The notes under the pieces: generated by a model
The model's database searches: none
Seen by the model: the letters and a program-made list of their open reading frames with translations, nothing else
What the model was told of the DNA's origin: nothing
Made by a program: the position numbers and the translations under genes
In this document: positions 22,647 to 25,407 of the stretch, one piece after another
Layout of the letters: each line of letters opens with the position of its first letter
How positions within the stretch are numbered: position 1 is the stretch's first letter
Assembly (NCBI GenBank): GCA_016786525.1
Contig: JAEUVW010000094.1
Span: forward strand, 1-25,407
Source of the DNA: Chitinophagaceae bacterium
GTDB lineage: Bacteria > Bacteroidota > Bacteroidia > Chitinophagales > Chitinophagaceae
Direction: 5' to 3'
Length of the DNA: 25,407 nt

Positions 22647-25407
22647 ATGCCCGTTTTCAAAAAAACACAGACCACTTACCCTGTCTTTTACCTCATCGTT
22701 TGCACCGCTTTACAGGTGGTATTGGCAGCATTATTTTCTAAGACCCGCGCGCAGGTTCCTGAACCCCATGTGCCGATTGCCATGCAATGGCATTTTGATG
22801 GCGACCGGAGAGTCAGTACTGAAGGCGGGGTCGATTGGGTATTCTCTATTTTACCCAATGATAAAAACCAATACCTGGTTTCAGGCTACACTTCCACTGA
22901 CCGTATTATACGCCCCGGATACTCTTACTACCTGAACACTGTGCCTTCTCTTTTTAAGCTGGACAACCTGGGACGGATACTCTGGTCCAAAGAGATCACC
23001 AGTGTGTCCAGTCATGGTATGACCTATGACGGTCAATCTTATGGAGGTTTGTACCAGATCATAAAAACATCATCGGGCTATGCGGCGATCGGCTTTGTAA
23101 CCACGACAACTGCAGGTGATGCCAGCCTGTTAGTAGAATATGATGATGCCGGCACCATCATCAATCAGGCTCTGTTGCAACCTACCTACATGGGGGGAGC
23201 CACACCCTGCCACACCTATTCCATAGCGCTGGATCCATCCGGCAATAATTACATCATTGCAGGAGATGCAGGTGCCGGCACCTACTGGAATGCATTTGTT
23301 GCAAAGGTCAGCAGATCTACAATGAGCATCACTGCAAGCTATTTTGCAGGCAATTCATCGGGAGACAACCTCTTTGAAAAGGTGCTGGTGCAGGCAACCG
23401 GCGGAGGCAACTACAACATCTATGCCAGTGGCTACAAGAGTATGTCCGGGGACAATACAAATGTTTCCGGTACCAACAACAGCGGTAATACCGTTACATT
23501 GACGAAGCACAATAAAGATATATGGCTGCTCAGTTTGTCCAGCAATTTCAGCACAGTACTGCATAATGCAACGTATAACAAGACTACGCTTAATTATCCA
23601 TCTTCTCTGTACTACACGGAAGCAGGTTTGCTGACGGCACGCACGATGGCTACAGCCAACCTTTCTCCTGTTATGACGGCCAATTTAAGGGCTGATGCCG
23701 GTCATGATGTCAACAACGACGAAAGAGGTTATGATATGATCCTTTCACAGGATGGGAAGATTATTATCCTGGCTTTGATAAACGGCATATATGTACGGGG
23801 CCCCTATGGGGGCACCAACGGTCATTACATATTCAGAAATGACCCTTCAAACGGCGGAGTTAAAGGAGTGGTAGACCCCAACAGGCCCTCAGGGTCAAAT
23901 TATTACGACGACTACATGGACGGGGATGGTTATATTTTAAAGATCGATCCATCCAGTTCCTACAACGTAAGCTACACTAAGAATGTGGGGCACTTTGGCA
24001 GTAAGGATTGCCACCCCCGTATCATACAGGAGGCCAACGGCCGACTGGTGATCGGCGGCTCAACAACAGACTACGGCATGGGGGTCAATTATTACGATGC
24101 CTATATGCTGGCAACGGGCGATAACAGTACAGCCGGGCATTACTGGAGGCGGGCCTGCCATGCGCACTCTGAAGATGCGATGTGTTTCTTTGCGCTGGCA
24201 GCGACAGCAGATGGAGGCATCATCATAGGTGGAGACAGAACAGTAAATCAAAACACTGAAGATGACAACTTCAGCGTCACCAAATTTGCGCCGGAATGCG
24301 CGTCAACGTTCGGTAAGTCAAATTACCATCTTTTCGGACAGCAGCTGGATATTGCCACAAACACCACATGGTCCGCCGGCACCCGTTATATAGCCAGTAA
24401 GATCGTTATCAGGCCCGGAGCCAAGCTCACGATCAATAACTCTACAATAAAGTTTGCGGCAAGCGATCATATGTGGGACTATTGCGATTTCGGTCTACGC
24501 AACAGCGATGGTCGGCAGATCGGTATAGTCGTAGACCCTGGCGGGGAGCTGGAGATCAACAACTCTACCTTAAAAGGCATGGATGCCTGCGGTCGTATGA
24601 TGTGGGATGGTATTGTGATACAGGGGAATACAGGCACCTCAGCCAAAGGGATACTCAGGCTCAATAACAGCACTATAGCAGATGCGAGAATTGGAGTAAT
24701 GGTAGCAGAGGCTTACCGCGCCACCCTGACCCAACATGCCCCCACAAGTTCTACGTTCTCTCCCAACATAGACGCCTATACGTATTCTACGCGGTACAAC
24801 AGTTATGGTTGGTTTGGCGGAGGAACGGTCTTCGCTTCGGGCTCCACGTTCAAAAACTGCCGGTTCTCGGTCAATTATCAGAATAACCCTACTCCCGGTA
24901 CCACAAGCGGATACTTTGGCGGCAATACTTTTATCTGCGATAGCAATATGGCCGACCCCTGTATGTATATCTATCCGGACGGGTCGCCTATGCCCTCAGA
25001 CAACTTTTTTGCCGCATGGAATGTGAACAAAGTAAATTTCGAAGACAATACATTTACCATAGATACGAAGTATCCTTTTGACCACAGGCCGATGGGAATA
25101 TTACTGTCAGATGCGGGAGCACGCATACAGGCCAGCTGCAGTGCCCTGGATGCGGCGGGCAACTGTATCGGCACCCTGGGCAGCGGAAATTCATTCAGCA
25201 ACCTCAAATATGGTGTGAATGCGATCTATACGCCTGCAAAAAGCGGCCTGCAACTGGTCATATCCCAGAACACCTTTAATAATAACGGACGGGGTACAGC
25301 CATATTCAACAGCAGCAGCCCTTCTGTGAACAGGAACACGTTTAAGGTGCCGGGCAATACCGGCAGCTTCCCGTACCCCATGGGGGTACAGATAGAAGGA
25401 GCACGCT
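22647..25407 (+). CDS. Large secreted beta-propeller/beta-helix protein, 3' end outside the window
   Basis: This frame is open from ATG 22647 to the window edge: 920 residues without a stop. A signal peptide spans residues 1-36 (hydrophobic core VFYLIVCTALQVVLAALF, ending TRAQ). Residues about 45-550 repeat a motif of the type DG-x-hydrophobic-x-GG, for example SGNNYIIAGDAGAGTYWNAF, NGRLVIGGSTTDYG and DGGIIIGGDRTVNQ, suggesting a beta-propeller. From about residue 575 the sequence becomes a right-handed parallel beta-helix with Asn ladders: GAKLTINNSTIKF, GGELEINNSTLKG, GILRLNNSTIAD, VNFEDNTFTID, LVISQNTFNNNG. Such proteins in Bacteroidota usually end in a type IX secretion sorting domain, which would lie beyond the window. 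It is probably a surface or secreted protein; substrate and function are unknown. An overlapping ATG at 22636 in another frame stops early. Confidence 0.88.
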   Translation, partial: MPVFKKTQTTYPVFYLIVCTALQVVLAALFSKTRAQVPEPHVPIAMQWHFDGDRRVSTEGGVDWVFSILPNDKNQYLVSGYTSTDRIIRPGYSYYLNTVPSLFKLDNLGRILWSKEITSVSSHGMTYDGQSYGGLYQIIKTSSGYAAIGFVTTTTAGDASLLVEYDDAGTIINQALLQPTYMGGATPCHTYSIALDPSGNNYIIAGDAGAGTYWNAFVAKVSRSTMSITASYFAGNSSGDNLFEKVLVQATGGGNYNIYASGYKSMSGDNTNVSGTNNSGNTVTLTKHNKDIWLLSLSSNFSTVLHNATYNKTTLNYPSSLYYTEAGLLTARTMATANLSPVMTANLRADAGHDVNNDERGYDMILSQDGKIIILALINGIYVRGPYGGTNGHYIFRNDPSNGGVKGVVDPNRPSGSNYYDDYMDGDGYILKIDPSSSYNVSYTKNVGHFGSKDCHPRIIQEANGRLVIGGSTTDYGMGVNYYDAYMLATGDNSTAGHYWRRACHAHSEDAMCFFALAATADGGIIIGGDRTVNQNTEDDNFSVTKFAPECASTFGKSNYHLFGQQLDIATNTTWSAGTRYIASKIVIRPGAKLTINNSTIKFAASDHMWDYCDFGLRNSDGRQIGIVVDPGGELEINNSTLKGMDACGRMMWDGIVIQGNTGTSAKGILRLNNSTIADARIGVMVAEAYRATLTQHAPTSSTFSPNIDAYTYSTRYNSYGWFGGGTVFASGSTFKNCRFSVNYQNNPTPGTTSGYFGGNTFICDSNMADPCMYIYPDGSPMPSDNFFAAWNVNKVNFEDNTFTIDTKYPFDHRPMGILLSDAGARIQASCSALDAAGNCIGTLGSGNSFSNLKYGVNAIYTPAKSGLQLVISQNTFNNNGRGTAIFNSSSPSVNRNTFKVPGNTGSFPYPMGVQIEGAR

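Noticed and set aside
1..25407. CRISPR array, insertion sequence, integrase or defence cassette
   Set aside because: No regularly spaced repeats, transposase, integrase or known defence protein was found on either strand.

Overview
The window looks like chromosomal DNA of a Bacteroidota bacterium, most likely a Chitinophagaceae relative. The evidence is the protein families present (lipidated TamA variant with TamB, PstS-like lipoprotein followed by a TPR protein, cytochrome-b-like HxHSxLRW membrane protein). The promoters point the same way: TAnnTTTG boxes with little sign of Shine-Dalgarno sequences. The tmRNA tag GNTTYAMAA also resembles Bacteroidota tags. No rRNA, CRISPR array, insertion sequence or phage gene was seen.

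Layout. 58-1074 (+) is a TerC-family membrane protein. It converges through a shared hairpin on a minus-strand block at 1182-13180: a cytoplasmic TPR protein, a small lipoprotein, the overlapping pair tamB-tamL (outer-membrane biogenesis), plsC with a four-helix membrane protein, and rarA. 13267-13833 (+) is a secreted CxxC thioredoxin-fold protein. 13991-15004 (-) is a stand-alone homocysteine/zinc module of methionine synthase. A plus-strand series follows: a small secreted protein, a DUF1569/DinB-like protein, a two-helix membrane protein, a PstS-like lipoprotein with a periplasmic TPR protein, a strong terminator, an ABC exporter translationally coupled to pnuC, and tmRNA (ssrA). After the tmRNA terminator, about 500 bases hold a decayed histidine-kinase-like fragment (minus strand) and a structured leader. 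The leader precedes a large secreted beta-propeller/beta-helix protein that runs off the right edge with 920 residues visible.

How the genes work together. tamB and tamL share one base at the stop/start junction and should form one envelope-spanning assembly machine. plsC, a phospholipid-synthesis acyltransferase, lies just upstream of them on the same strand. The PstS-like/TPR pair is normally seen with ExbB/ExbD/TonB genes, which are absent here. The ABC transporter and PnuC are joined by a TGATG overlap. Most other genes appear to have their own promoter: ten perfect TAnnTTTG boxes were found, with eight starting 5-31 bases upstream of start codons. These boxes also decide the starts of the first TPR gene and the cytochrome-b-like gene.

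Most of the window is ordinary core genome. The least explained part is 22180-25407: the kinase remnant, a leader with mutually exclusive hairpins, and the truncated giant secreted protein.
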